A DNA stretch of 64,000 nt from Mauremys mutica (taxonomy: Eukaryota > Chordata > Testudines > Geoemydidae): assembly GCF_020497125.1 (NCBI RefSeq), contig NW_025422875.1:1-64000 (forward strand), in the 5' to 3' direction. Each line of letters begins with the position of its first letter. Positions within the stretch are counted from its first letter, which is position 1. Below the pieces are notes generated by a model. That model ran no database searches, was not told where the DNA came from, and saw nothing but the letters and a program-made list of their open reading frames with translations. Shown here one piece after another: positions 32,728 through 44,159 of this stretch. The translations under genes and the position numbers were made by a program.

Positions 32728-35700
32728 ATACAGACAGCTCCAAAAGTGGCTAGTTTTCATTTAGCTTCACCCTGCTCTGAAATGGTGAAGATAACATGGT
32801 TTTCGAGCAAAATAAGAGCAGCCACACAGCTTGAGGTACTGGAGAAACTAAATCATCTCTCAGCATCATACTGAAAAGGGGTCGTCCCTGGTGTAGAACT
32901 ACAGAGCTGCGGTTATCTCACTGTCTAACCGTATAAAGTTGCTGGCACAACTGTGTATCTGTATAACTAGGCTTGGCAGAATCCAATTATTCTAACTGGA
33001 TGGATATTATTGATGTTTCTTTTTATTTTCCTCCATTTAAATTTTCACAAAATTATGGAATTAAGTACTTTTTTTTTCATTGTATTGATTTCAATTTTCA
33101 CAGCTGTGGAAGAACATGGGGTCGGGCCAAGCAATAATAATTTAATGACGGTAAAGGCTGAGATTCAAAGAATCAATGCTGTATAAAAATTAAAATGCAA
33201 ATTGTCAGTAACCTATGTCAAAAAAGGCCAAGTAAATATCCTTAAATCAAACTCTAAGTTCTCAAACAGCATGTCTCCTCCTTTGCCTGCTTGTAAATTT
33301 CAGTGATTACCAATGGAAATATGTTTTCCTCAGTGTAGGGTGAAACGAACACTGACTGACAAAAATCAAACCCTTCCAGGCCCGTGTAGAGTGGTGCCTG
33401 AATAACTGTGCGGTTGTACAACTGTTTACCTGTATAACCATATAATTATCGCTGTATAACAATGTAACCGTACAATTGTACCTGTGAAAACACAAAACTG
33501 TGGTTGTACGACCATACCTGTATAACTATATAACTGGGGACCTGTACAACTGTGGCTGTTTAAACATAAGAACATAAGAATGACCATACTGGCTCCACCT
33601 ATACCAGTATCTTGTCTTGTGACAGTGGCCGGTGCCATTCAGAGGGGATGAACAGAACAGGGCCATTTTGAGTGATCCATCCCCTGTTGTCAGGTCCCAG
33701 CTTTTGGCAGTCAGAGGCTTAGGTACCCCCACAGCATGGGGTTGCATCCCTGCCCATCCTGGCTAATAGCCATGGATGGACCTATCCTGAACTTATCTAG
33801 TTCTTGTTTGAACTTTTGGCCTTTGCAACACCCCCTGGCAACGAGTCCCACAGGTTGACTGTGGGTTGTGTGAAGAAATACTCCCTTTGGTTTGTTTTTT
33901 CAAACCTGCTGCCTATTCATTTCATTGGGTGACCGCTGGCTCTTGTGTTATCTGAAGGGGTAAATAACACTTCCCCGTTTGCTTTCTCCCACTCCATCCG
34001 TGATTGTAAAGAACTCTCTCAGCTCCCGACCTTATAACTCTGTAACCGCACAACTGTGCCTGTATAACCATGGAACTAACTGTGTAACGCTCAGTCCCTC
34101 TGTGTACCGATGAGGTTACAATCACCCCGCCTGTAACCTTCACCCGGTGCTGGGTCTTTCCCCTGCCCTTCCCCTCTCTAACAGCTACGAGTCTGCCTCA
34201 CCTTGGGGGCGAATATTCCCCCAGCCCGTCACCCAGCAGGCGTCCCCAGCAGGCACACGGACGGAGGCGTCGAGCAGGCACACGGGGCTGATGGAGGCCG
34301 TGAAGGCAATTGGCTTCTCCAGCTCCACCAGGGCGATGTCGGCAAGGAAAGTGCTACTGTTGTAATTGGGATGGGGGATGACCCGCTTCACCGATGAGGA
34401 CATCTGGGTTGGGGCCTCACTGACAATCCTGTTTTCACCCAGCTGCACCCGATACGATGAATTGGCTACAGATCTGGATGCAAGAAAATCTGATTAGGGA
34501 AAAGCCACCCAGCAATGCCTCACAAGGACAGCTCGCCTGGCGCTGAGGTACAGCCGGCTCTGGGGTGGAGCGGCTGGGGAACAGCCACACAGCGATGCTG
34601 CACAACAGGAAGCCAGTGGAGAAGGAGAGGGAGTCTTTCCAGAACAGCCGCAGTCACTGTCTCTGCCCTGCCTGGGATACTCACGGATCGAAGCAATGAG
34701 CTGCTGACACCACCCAGCTCTCGGAGATGAGCGAACCGCCGCAGATGTGGGAGCCGTATCTCTGCACGCTGACCTGCCAGGGCCAGGCCCCGGCCTTGGC
34801 ATCTTGACCATTCAAGATGCGCCCTGAGAGTGAGACCAACGGCTTGCCGCAGCCTAGGAAGAAAAGAGGGAAACTGCATTTTCCCCGGGCAAGGGAGCTG
34901 AAGTGGGGAGAGTGTAAATAATTATAAGTGTTCCCTGATGATAAGAGAGCAACTGTTCCCCTCCCAGAGCCTGGGAAAGAACCCAGGAGTCTTGACTCCC
35001 AACTCACCTGCTGTAATCCATCCACCCCCACTCCCTTCCAAGAGCTGGGGCTAGAACCCGTGAGTCCTGGCTTGTAGCCACATGCTGGTTGCACATGTCA
35101 GGGCAGCTAATGCTAATGTTCTGCTTTGGGCACTTTACCTGCCTGATTCTAACTCCCACGAGCACTGTGGCACTTTCTGTGGTAACTCCCTGCTCCCAGC
35201 AGGAGGGAGGCAAGTCTGTGCCCACCAGGGGAAACCCTCCCAGCCACCAGCTGCTGGCATCCCAGGTGCTCCATGAGCCCTGCTCTATCCCTCTGCAGGC
35301 AGCACTTTACACACCCGACTCCAGTGCCCAGTCCCCTGTTTTCTGCGCACCCGCAATGCACAGCAATCCGCTGCCTCTGTGGAAACAGCACTCCCCAGCA
35401 CCCTGCTCTCCCCTCAGTTCAACCCTCTCCTTAGCTTCTGACACCTAGACATGCCTATAGTAAAACCAAGCTGAAGTTTATTTAGCAGAGGTTGCAGCAG
35501 AGATTCAAACTAAAGGCAAGGAACAGTACGTGGAAATGTAAGGTCACAAGTAGAAGAAAAACATAAAACACAGTCTACAGCCTGTACCTGTTCGCAAGGT
35601 GCTGTTCTGTCTGATCGAGTGTTTCTCACCCAATGGTTAGTTCTTCCAGCCCTTGTCCAGCCCATAAAGCTGAGATACAACCCACCCGGTTCCACTGTAA

Positions 35701-37953
35701 TGGACCAACCTTCTGCTCTTGTCCAGTCATAAGGTCCCTGTGATAAAAGGGAGAGACGTTTGCCAGGCTCTCCCTCTTCCACCTCCATCGACAGACTCCA
35801 CCACCAGGCGACTGAAGCGCTGATCAAAGGGTAGAACCTGACTGAAGGGCAACCAGCCAGCCTGGGGTGAGAAGCATCTACGTTTCTACGGGCATTGAAA
35901 GTGTTAAGATCAGCTTGGAATGCGTTTTTTATTTTATTTCATTTGACCAAATCTTACTTCTTGTGCTTTGACTTATAATCATGTAAAGTCTGTCATAAAT
36001 GTGTTTGTTCTACCTGGAGCAGTGCGTTTGGTTTGAAGCATGTCAGAGACTCCCCTTGGGATAACAAGCCTGGTACATATACATTTCTTTGTTAAAATGA
36101 CAAACTCATATAAGCTTGCAGCAGCCAGTGGGCATAACTAGACAGAGGTTCCTAGGGTTGTGTCTGGGACCAGAGATATTGGCTAGTGTCATTGGGTTAC
36201 ACAATCCAAGGGGCAGCTGACATGCCAGAGGCTGTGTGTGAAAAGCCCACGAGTGGAGGCTCTCACAGTACATCAGGGTGAGGCTGGCTCCCAGAGCCAA
36301 GAATTGGAGGGACCTAACAGATCATCAGTCCACATAACACCAGGGGAACGTCACAGTCCCTGTCTTCCAAGATTCTCCAGTGGATCATCTTTTTAAATCT
36401 CCAACCCACATCTCATCCAAGCAGTGAAGAGAGGCTGTCTCCATGGCTGCTCAGTTTTCAGACTCCCCATCAGATTTGGAGCACAACATCCTATGTAAAC
36501 CTGATTCCATGCTCAAATGTCTCGCAATAACCACGGCAATCAGCTCAAACTTAGCTTTGAACAGAGATCCCACGAGCCCCTTTCATTGTCACTGGTTGGA
36601 TTTAGATATAATGTCCCTGCCAGTACATGGCTGGGTGAGTTTGGGTATAGATATGTTCCAAGCGCTTAGGGAGTGAAGAAAGAGCAGGCAGGGCTGGGAT
36701 TATTATGGGGTTGAGGCTACCATGGAGGTTAGATTACTCATGACAGTAAAGATACAGTTACCATGCATTTAAGGTTATTGTGGGATTAAGATTAAGGGTA
36801 TCATAGTGTTAGGGTTAAGGTTATGATAGGTTATAATGGGTATAGGATTATCATCAGGGTTATGCTGAGGTATTATCAGGGGGACTAGAAGCCAAAGAGA
36901 GAGAACCCTGCATCCCATTGAAATCACAGACTAATTCTGGGAGGTGAAATGCAACCAGAACACCTGGGTTCCCTTGCAATTCACGAGCACAGCCTCAGGG
37001 CATTTAAAGGTAAAAGTGTTATTTACATAAGAAAATTGAATTAACACAAACTGTCCTGGTAAAACTTTAACACACCCTGGTTCTGCCACTCTGTGGAAAA
37101 GCAAGCAAACAAGAAAGCCCATATTTCAACCCTAACCCCCCATTATAAACTTTCTCATAACCCCAATGATAACCTTCACCCAATGATACCCTTAACCCCA
37201 ACCCAATGATACCCTTAACCCTAATCCAGTGATAACCTTAACCCCAAAATAACCTTAACCCTTACCGGGAATCCTGATAATACCAATTTATCAACCCTGT
37301 TCTAACTATGCCTTTCTCCTGCCCCATGACTGAGATAGGACCCAGGAGCCCTGGCTCCCAGCCTCATTCTCATTCCACATGCCCACGGCAGGCAAGGATG
37401 GCATTTTCCTGTGAGTGTCTTACCTGCCTGATTCTGACTCCCCTGAGCACCTAGGGAGCAAAGAAGTCACAGATTTTAATATGTGAAGGGCGGGGGGAGT
37501 GATACACAGTCATTGCTGTACATTATACACAATCTGCATAGTGTCTCTGAGAGAATGGGTGACAGTTGCTTCACCCACAGTTCTCAGGCTCCACCCACTC
37601 TCCTGAAACAGCCCTGCTATCCATAGCAAGAGTTAAACATCTTAGCAGCATTGCTATTCAACTCATCATCTGTAGGTTCCAGAGTCAACAACAGGTGGTC
37701 TGAAGGGGGTAGCTCAGGAGTGAATGCAGAAATAGGGGCTAGATGGCGGAGGGGTGGGGGTTCTATGAATGGCAAAGGGATTGGATCCACCTCTTCTTCA
37801 ATAGCCCAATTCCCTCCCCAACAAGCCAGTTTTTCTCTCCCCTCCCCATGGGAGGAAGGGCCCCGTCTCCCATCTCACCTCCACCCCACACTCACCCTGA
37901 GCCAGGCTCGTTGCCAGCAGCGCTATGGCCAGTGGGGAGCAGAGATGTCCCAT
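30717..37953 (-). CDS. Serine protease with altered S1 pocket, six exons (gene C)
   Basis: S1A-family protease with exons (minus) 37896-37953, 37424-37450, 34685-34853, 34202-34473, 31464-31633 and 30717-31019. All have GT-AG borders and phases close to 333 codons (332 aa). Signal peptide [19 protein letters not shown], activation site R|ILNG, His in VVSAAHC, Asp in ADIALVEL and Ser in GDSGGP are present. The pocket block is K-G-T-A-P in place of gene B's R-D-S-C-Q: Asp189 is Gly and Cys191 is Ala. After G-I-V-S-W the loop lacks Gly216 and Cys220, so the Cys191-Cys220 bridge is lost as a pair while all other expected cysteines remain. Trypsin-like specificity is unlikely. The C-terminus is a Ser/Thr-rich stalk plus hydrophobic tail ([10 protein letters not shown]), suggesting GPI anchoring. 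An alternative exon 5 acceptor (31618) would remove 5 residues. I chose 31633 by length match to gene B. Confidence 0.85.
32560..32582. repeat. (AC)n microsatellite in gene C intron 4
   Basis: Pure AC units, preceded by aaacacacacaaacaaaaat. Confidence 0.95.
32654..32725. repeat. Long (AC)n microsatellite in gene C intron 4
   Basis: Thirty-six uninterrupted AC units. Likely highly polymorphic. Confidence 0.98.
33370..33560. repeat. Degenerate tgtataac-type repeat array
   Basis: Loose tandem of 'acctgtataac(c/t)' and 'gtacaactgt', continuing at 34.03-34.10 kb and seen weakly near 32.92-32.97 kb. The CR1 copy landed inside it. Confidence 0.55.
33562..34030 (-). mobile_element. CR1 LINE 3' end in gene C intron 4
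   Basis: Minus-strand CR1 3' sequence: 'ctggctaatagccatggatgg', 'tgaacttatctagttcttg', 'agaaatactccctttg' and 'aaacataagaacataagaat'. It splits an array of 'tgtataac(c/t)' repeats (33.37-33.56 and 34.03-34.10 kb). Confidence 0.85.
36685..36870. repeat. GGTTA-rich degenerate minisatellite
   Basis: Repeats of 'ttatggggttgagg', 'agggtatcat' and 'agggttaagg' in gene C intron 2. The C-rich complement lies at 37130-37270. Confidence 0.65.
37130..37270. repeat. CCTTAACCC-rich degenerate minisatellite
   Basis: Units 'aatgatacccttaacccc' and 'gtgataaccttaacccc' about 20-24 bases long. Inverted relative to the array at 36685-36870, and matched in the gene A relic near 1660-1760. Confidence 0.7.
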
Positions 37954-38046
37954 GATCCAGCCTCACCTGGTCCTGTCTTAGCTAAAACTAGCAGCCTCCA
38001 TCTCTCCGACCAAAGCCTCTCTGGGGAATGAACGCGCCTGGGCAGG

Positions 38047-38054
38047 TTTTTATA
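38047..38054 (-). promoter_or_regulatory. TATA box of gene C
   Basis: TATAAAAACCTGCCCAGG, 94 bases upstream of the ATG, identical to the gene A element. It predicts a 5' UTR of about 65 bases. Confidence 0.65.
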
Positions 38055-38379
38055 GGCACAGCTCCTGCCTCCGCCCTCCCCAGAGATAGGGAGAACAGAT
38101 ATGACTGATCCCACAATGAGCTGCTCAAGGAAACAAATGCTTCGAAATTCGGCACGCGAGCAAGGCATGACAGTTCTCGTTCTGGTCTGCCTGTAAGTGC
38201 CCCACGAGTGGCAGACTGAAGAACCAAACAAAAACTTGCAATGGCCAAGGTTAACACGAGGAGGCGCACGGCGATTTTCTCTTCTCTGTTTCATTAGCAA
38301 TTGAATGTGCCAAGAACAGCTGGCCAAGGACAGAGCCCCGGCAAAGCTAAGGTTGCAATGGGGGTACGGTTATCAGGGG

Positions 38380-38690
38380 GGTTCATAGATTCTAAGGTGA
38401 GAAGGCACCACTGAGATCAGTCTGACCTCTTGTATAACACAGGCCAGAGATTGAGCCTCAAATATCTCCTAGAGCAGAACTTTTAGAAAAACTGCCAGTC
38501 TTGATTTAAAATGGTCAGTGAGGAAGAACCTACCATGGCCCTTAGTAAATTCTTTCAGTGGTTAATTACTCTCACCATTAAAAATTTTACACCTTATCTC
38601 CAGCCATTGGATCCTGGTAGACCTTTGTGTGCTAGACTGAAGAGGCCTTTATTAAATATTTGCTCCTGTGATGGGGAGTTCACCCTGCAC
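38380..38690 (-). mobile_element. CR1 LINE 3' fragment upstream of gene C
   Basis: Counterpart of 2918-3400. Includes 'tcatagattctaaggtgag' and 'tattaaatatttgctcc'. Confidence 0.65.
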
Positions 38691-38730
38691 AAGGCCTGGC
38701 AAGGTTCAGATGGCTGAGTAGGCCAATTAA
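38645..38730. repeat. Direct repeat, left copy
   Basis: 'ttaaatatttgctcctgtg.tggggagttcaccctgcaca' through 'gatggctgag.(g)gccaattaa' recurs at 39763-39842, about 1.1 kb away, with a handful of differences. Confidence 0.8.
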
Positions 38731-39067
38731 AGTGGGTCACAACTGAGAATGCCAAATTGAGGATGAAACAGGGCAAACACAACCCAGAACTGGTGGCCGT
38801 TCTAAGATAGACCAAACCAGTGACAAAAGCAAACTCCTGTTTCACCAGGCTGGCTAACAAGAAAACATAAAGGCATTTCAGTTCTTATATCACCACCGAA
38901 ACCACTGGATTCAGAGATGCGTAGTTCTTTACAATCAATCTAATCAAATAATAGGTTCTTATGATCCCAAAGGAATAGCCACACACCCAGATCAATATAG
39001 AACTTAGATCTTACCCAAAAATCACACTGGTGCCAATCCTTTAGTATCTAAAAACCAGAGGTTTATT

Positions 39068-39098
39068 GAAAGAAAGAAAGAAAGAAAGAAAGAAAGAA
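39068..39098. repeat. (GAAA)n microsatellite
   Basis: Seven to eight AAAG units. Confidence 0.95.
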
Positions 39099-39762
39099 GA
39101 GAGTTAAAACTGGTTGAAGGAATCAATCACATATAGCAATGGCAAAGTTCTTGGTTCAGGCTTGCAGTAGTGATGGAATAAATTGCTGGACTAAGTTGAG
39201 TCTCTGGAATACATCCACAGCTGGGATGGGTCATTCAGTCCATCGTTCAGAGCTTCAGTTTGTAGTAAAGTTCCTCCAGAGGTAAGAAGCAGGATTGAAA
39301 ATTACAGCGACAAGATGGAGTTTGGAGAGACATGGGCCAGTCACGTGTTCATGCCCAATTTCCCTCAGTCATTGCAGGAAGCCATTACCTACCCTCCAGA
39401 CAGCATGTTTACATGACAGTCCACTCAGTGTAGATGGGCATCTTCCATGGTCGATTGTCAACCAAGTGTTTCTTCATGAACCGCTTAATTTGAACGGTTC
39501 CTCCAAGATGTACTGAGCGTTACCTTGTGGGCGTTACCCCGGGAGTAAACATTTGAAATCCAGGTATAGCGCCAGTACTTACAACTTCAAATACAAAAGT
39601 GATACATGCATTCAGCTAGCATAATCATAACCAGCAAATTATAACCTTTTCGTAGACACCTCACTTGACAACCTTTGCACAAGATTTGCTGCAAATATTT
39701 AACAGTGATTGCAACAATGGTCTATATGGTTATAGTGTAATCAGATAACGTCACAGCCCATT

Positions 39763-40330
39763 GTTAAATATTTGCTCCTGTGTTGGGGAGTTCACCCTGC
39801 ACACGGCTTGGCAGGGTTAAGATGGCTGAGTGGGCCAATTAACTGCCCAGGATGTACCTGGAGAAGGAGCCAGGGAACAGGGATTTAAGTAGAACAGGCT
39901 CCGTTGGGCAGGGAGAGGCAGGACCTATATAAGCCAGGAAGCTGGCAACAGAAGGGTGGTAGGGAAGGAGTTTCCAGTCACTCCCTGAGAAGAGGGAGTG
40001 TGGCTTGGCGTGCCCAGAGAAGGGGAGAGCCAGAGAGTAGGCCAGGCTCGGGGGAGAAGCAGCGAGGTGTGGGGAAGGTTGCACCTGGGCTGCTAATGAG
40101 AGAGTCCCTGGGCTGGGACCCAGAGTAGAGGGTGGTCCCCGGTCCCCAGACCAGCCACTGATGAAGTAACACCGGCAAGGACGTGAGCACGAAGACTGCC
40201 TGAGCCCATCTGTCAAGAGGGACTGAGATACCCCCAAAGGGGGCAACTTGCATGGTGACGTGGCCAGAGAGGTGCATACTGAGGGTGCATGTGCCGGCAC
40301 TCTCTCTGCTGCGCTGCTTGCAGTGAGCCC
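39763..40330 (+). repeat. LTR-like repeat with TATATAA
   Basis: Begins with the second copy of the direct repeat. Contains 'caggacctatataagccaggaagc', a TATA-type promoter typical of LTRs in this repeat group. No paired LTR or flanking duplication found. Confidence 0.45.
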
Positions 40331-40910
40331 TGCTGGCAGTTAACCCTCTTAGGCAGGTTTTTCAGTGACTCAGCCTATCGCAGTATCCCCCATTGGTCTG
40401 TTCCCCCGCAGCCCCTATCCCTCAGGTCAGTCCTAGTCCAACACGTTTGTTGTTTTTGTGGATACAGACTAACACGGCGACCCCCAGATACTTGACCCCA
40501 TGCAAGGCTCTAATTTTATAAACTTTATTAATAACAATAATTGGATATTCTAAAGGTAGAATAAAATGTGGCAGACTTTGATACGGAAGAATGAAGGAAG
40601 GAAGGGACAGTGCACTGTGTATAATGTATGTGATTTATGTTAAGATCCAGGCTACGTTGTGCAAAGTGAAAACAACAATCTCAACACTGTCAGGTTATTC
40701 CTTTATTTGTATTCAATATGTAGACTCATTAATGAAATTAATACGTTTTCAAGCTGAACGTGTATTAATTCTAATGACCAAGGCCACATTATGCAGTATT
40801 CATTTCTGAAAGTTTATAATAAGCGATGCTCCGGGGGGAGTGAAGGGGGGAGGAGGGCGCAAGGTGGAAGTTTCACCTAGGGCACAAAATATCCTTGCAC
40901 CAGCTCTGTC

Positions 40911-41983
40911 TGCCTGTTACGTCTCTTGTGCCCCCTTCCTCCAGCACAGCACTCCACCAGCTCTGTGCATCTACAGCAGAGAGAAAACATATGCACCAGC
41001 ACCAGACACAATTTTCTACGCTCTGGGTCATAGTGGTGCTCTCCCACAGTCTGGCACCTGCGGCTGCCGCCTCAGTTCGCCTCCTGGTAAGGCCAGCCCT
41101 GTCCTGTGGGCACGGAGAACCTAGCTCCCATTGAGGTCAGCCAGGGAGGCTGGATGTGCACATTGCAGGAAATAGACGGTCAGGGCAGCAAAATCCACTG
41201 AAAAAACTGCAACTTGCTAATTGTAACCCAGGCTCTCCCTGTGTGGCTCTTCGTCCTGCCTCTGTTGGCTGGAGCATGAGCAGAGCTTTCTGAGACAGCT
41301 GCTGCGGCTGTGGCCAGCCAGCGAAGCGCGTTTCCCATCGTCTCTCTTCTGGCTGTGGATGTTCGACTGCAGCAGCCCCGCAGAGGTCCCAGCCTCGCTC
41401 TCTAATGTCCATTCTCCCCTTGCTTTCATGGCGCTTCTTGGACCATTGAGTAGCCTCAGGAAAACATCCCAGTTGTGGACACAGGCACCAGCACCAATTC
41501 CCCAAGCAGAGTCCCCTTTGCAATCCAGGGAACCAGCCTGGGTTGCCTGGAGCGCAGGGTGTGGCCCACGGTGACTGCAGACCCTGCCCCTGCTGCACAG
41601 CGACTCCTGGGACCCCTCTAGCCCATCAGCACTCGGCTCTCCCGCGTTCTGCTGAGCGGCTGAGATCTGGGGGAACAGAAACCCTTTGTGAGAGACGGAA
41701 AATCTCCTCCCAGGAACAGCAGCAAAGAATCCTGTGGCACCTTATAGACTAACAGACGTTTTGCAGTATGAGCTTTCGTGGGTGAATACCCACTTCTTCG
41801 AGGCCGTCCCTGTGAAACCCCAAATGTGCAGCCCCTCGGATTCCCACAGGGGAGATCTCAGCTCATTCACTTGTCACCCATGGCTGCAGTCTCTGACAGG
41901 GGGAATGTAGAGGGTTTTTTTTGCAAATGGGCCCTTCTGCAGCGCCCATAACGGGAGGAGGTTTGGCCTTGTGATGTGAGGCC
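40911..41983. repeat. 1-kb duplicated block, copy 1
   Basis: Collinear, same orientation and mostly identical to 51174-52179. This copy has about 88 bases of the dispersed repeat 'cctgtggcaccttatagactaac...' (about 41719-41807) where copy 2 has about 20 unrelated bases. Open frames in both are conserved in parallel but show no domain. Confidence 0.9.
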
Positions 41984-42839
41984 ATTATATATTGTATAAT
42001 GCCACTCTTTGCCCAGGCTGTCTTAGGAAATTCTGATCAGTACTGGAGTGCAGATATGAGCTAGTTCTCACTCATTAAGTCATTGTGCAGAAATTTCTGC
42101 ATATCATCATATGATTTACAGGACAAAACAATATGGAAATGGAACTTAAGCCTGATAATGAAGGAAGGCGCCATGTCCCTTGAAAAACAGTGTCCAGTAA
42201 CTGTGTTACAGCTTCTCCTTTATGCACCGATATGTGATTTCTGCAATATAGACACCTCCCCCTGCTTGTTCCACTACCTTCTGAACTATGATGGTTAACT
42301 TAGCAGCTGATATAAAGAGGAGATGCTCAGACTGTAATTATTTCCGTTTGCCACCACTATTATCTCAGTTCCCACAGCCCCCACCTGAAAACCCTGTACA
42401 ATTAAATAAAGGGAGGTGCACACAGAGAGGTGTTTTTATAGCTAGATAGTCAGACAGGTGGTTCTGTTCGAGGACAGACAGGTAGACACTAGACAGACGG
42501 ATGTTTTTCTATGGGGCTAGAGAGACAGAGACCTGGGGTTAGACAGGCAGAAACACGTCATTAGACACACACAGGAGAAAGGAAGGATGATTGAGGTTAT
42601 CGCACTCGCCTAAGACTTGAGGGCCTGAGTTTAAATTCCGCCTCCACTGCAGGCTTCCTTTGTGATCTTGAGCAAACCACTTAGGGCCAGATTTTTTAAG
42701 GGGATTTCAGTTCCTAATTCCCATTGAAACCAATGGGATTTATGTGGCCTAAATACCTTTTTAAAACCTGGGTTTACTGTCCCTTTGCCTCTGTTCGTCA
42801 CTTGTAATATGGAGGTAAGAGAAGGAGTGTTGTAAGCAA

Positions 42840-42970
42840 GACACAAGAAGTGATTCTTCTGCCCTACTCCACACTGATTAGGCCTCAACTGGAGTCTTGT
42901 GTCCAGTTCTGGGCACCGCTTTTCAGGAAAGATGTGACCCAATTGCAGAGAGTCCAGATAAGAGCAACAA
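42840..42970 (+). mobile_element. CR1 LINE fragment
   Basis: 'ttaggcctcaactggagtcttgtgtccagttctgggca' and 'ttgcagagagtccagataagagcaac' match the 3' coding-side part of CR1. Cut off at 42970 by another repeat. Confidence 0.7.
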
Positions 42971-42974
42971 AAAC

Positions 42975-43190
42975 GCGAGTGCCATGTCTCCGTGTGGCTC
43001 CCAGAAGCAGCAACACATCCCCAATCTGGCTTCTATGCATAGGGAAAGCCAGGAGGCTCCACACGCTGCCCATGCCCCAAGCACCGCCCCTGCAACTCCC
43101 ATTGGCTGGGAACCACGGCCAATGGGAGCTTCAGAGGCAGTGCCTGCAGACAGGGCGGTTTCCCCACCCCTGGGCTAAGGGCACACGGTG
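42975..43190. repeat. Dispersed repeat with CCAAT palindrome
   Basis: Contains CTCCCATTGGC (43096-43106) and its exact inverse GCCAATGGGAG (43118-43128), the core of a GC-rich repeat that I associate with turtles. It follows the broken end of the CR1 fragment. Confidence 0.6.
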
Positions 43191-43468
43191 TTCGCAGTTG
43201 CATGGCCCATGATGCTAACCCCCATCACTCCCTTGTTAAATCTTCAAACAAGCCCCTTCGTGCTTGCTCCCATTCTGCCCCCCACACTTGGGAGGAGCTC
43301 CCTGTAAACATCGGCAAAACGACCTCCTCATCCCAGGGACTGTTTGACTCTTTAATTATTCCCTGTCCAGGCTTGCCATCTCCTTATGAACTTGCTGCCG
43401 CAATGTACCTGCTCTATGGGATGCTTTGCTGGGTGCAGGTTGTGATTCCACAGTGTTCATTGTGCAAG

Positions 43469-43840
43469 TGAAATGAATTATATTAAAGAAATAGAATGAA
43501 TTGAAGAATGCTGGATGTGCCTTTAAGTAGAAATGAAAAGAATGCTGCGATCCAGGTGTCAGGAAAGCAGACATTAAGGTAGAACAATTGCTCCACTTAA
43601 GGGATATTGGTGACATATTAGCCTTAGATCAATAAAAGTTAGTAAGGAAGTAGGAGATGCATTTTGCTCTCTTTGTCCCTTTGTTTAGTTTGCACCTTTT
43701 TATCTGTATAAATAAGACTGTTTGGGTCTTGTATGGGGGCTCACATTATCTGGGTGTTATTAGCAGAGAGCTGTGCTAATAAAACAGAGTACTCTAACAA
43801 ACTGAGCGTCCTGAGTCTAACCTTGACATTATCTTCTGCA
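43469..43840 (+). mobile_element. ERV-type solo LTR, 372 bp
   Basis: TG...CA ends. TATAAATAAG near 43706 and AATAAAACAG near 43779 give a U3-R-U5 layout. It abuts the Gmr1-like integrase/RT scrap at 43841-44152. No internal provirus follows. Confidence 0.65.
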
Positions 43841-44152
43841 ACTTTTGTGAGTCAGGCCTGGCCTGCTTGATAATACCTGCCAGTGAAGCTGCACCACAGC
43901 CATGACCTCTGTCTTTTCACTTAGGGTGACCTCTTCACACACCTCAAAGCTCTCGAGTGGGATATCCCTATGGCATTCAGGCCTCAGATCAGGTACAGGG
44001 GCTGTCTTACAATCCTCTGCACAGAATAGCATCTTGACAACAGCTTTACTGTTGTGATGCACTTTTAAGCTGTTTATATGCATAGTCCGAGGTGCGTCCC
44101 TGCTGCGGGGCCTGTGTACATTGCAGGTAACAGCGTGACCCCTCCCTACCAC
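43841..44152 (-). pseudogene. Second Gmr1-like scrap: integrase tail to RT start
   Basis: An open minus-strand frame runs from R-T-M-H-I-N-S-L-K-V-H-H (GPY-type integrase tail) into L-S-E-K-T-E-V then S-S-R-P-G-L-T, the lead-in of a Gypsy reverse transcriptase. Finding these directly joined again implies integrase upstream of RT. The LTR at 43469-43840 cuts it just after the R-P-G-L-T block. Confidence 0.6.
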
Positions 44153-44159
44153 CTCAGAA

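Noticed and set aside
32435..32874. Open frames reading poly-His/Thr or poly-Cys/Val
   Set aside because: Direct translation of the (AC)n microsatellites.
36685..37270. Interstitial telomere
   Set aside because: TTAGGG-like words are irregular, with unit lengths of about 20 bases rather than 6.
39839..40300. 153-codon minus-strand frame
   Set aside because: Antisense to an LTR-like repeat with a TATATAA box. No domain or conserved splice sites.
41137..41598. 153-codon frame conserved in the 51-kb copy
   Set aside because: Conservation is explained by recent duplication. The second copy is interrupted differently and no domain is visible.
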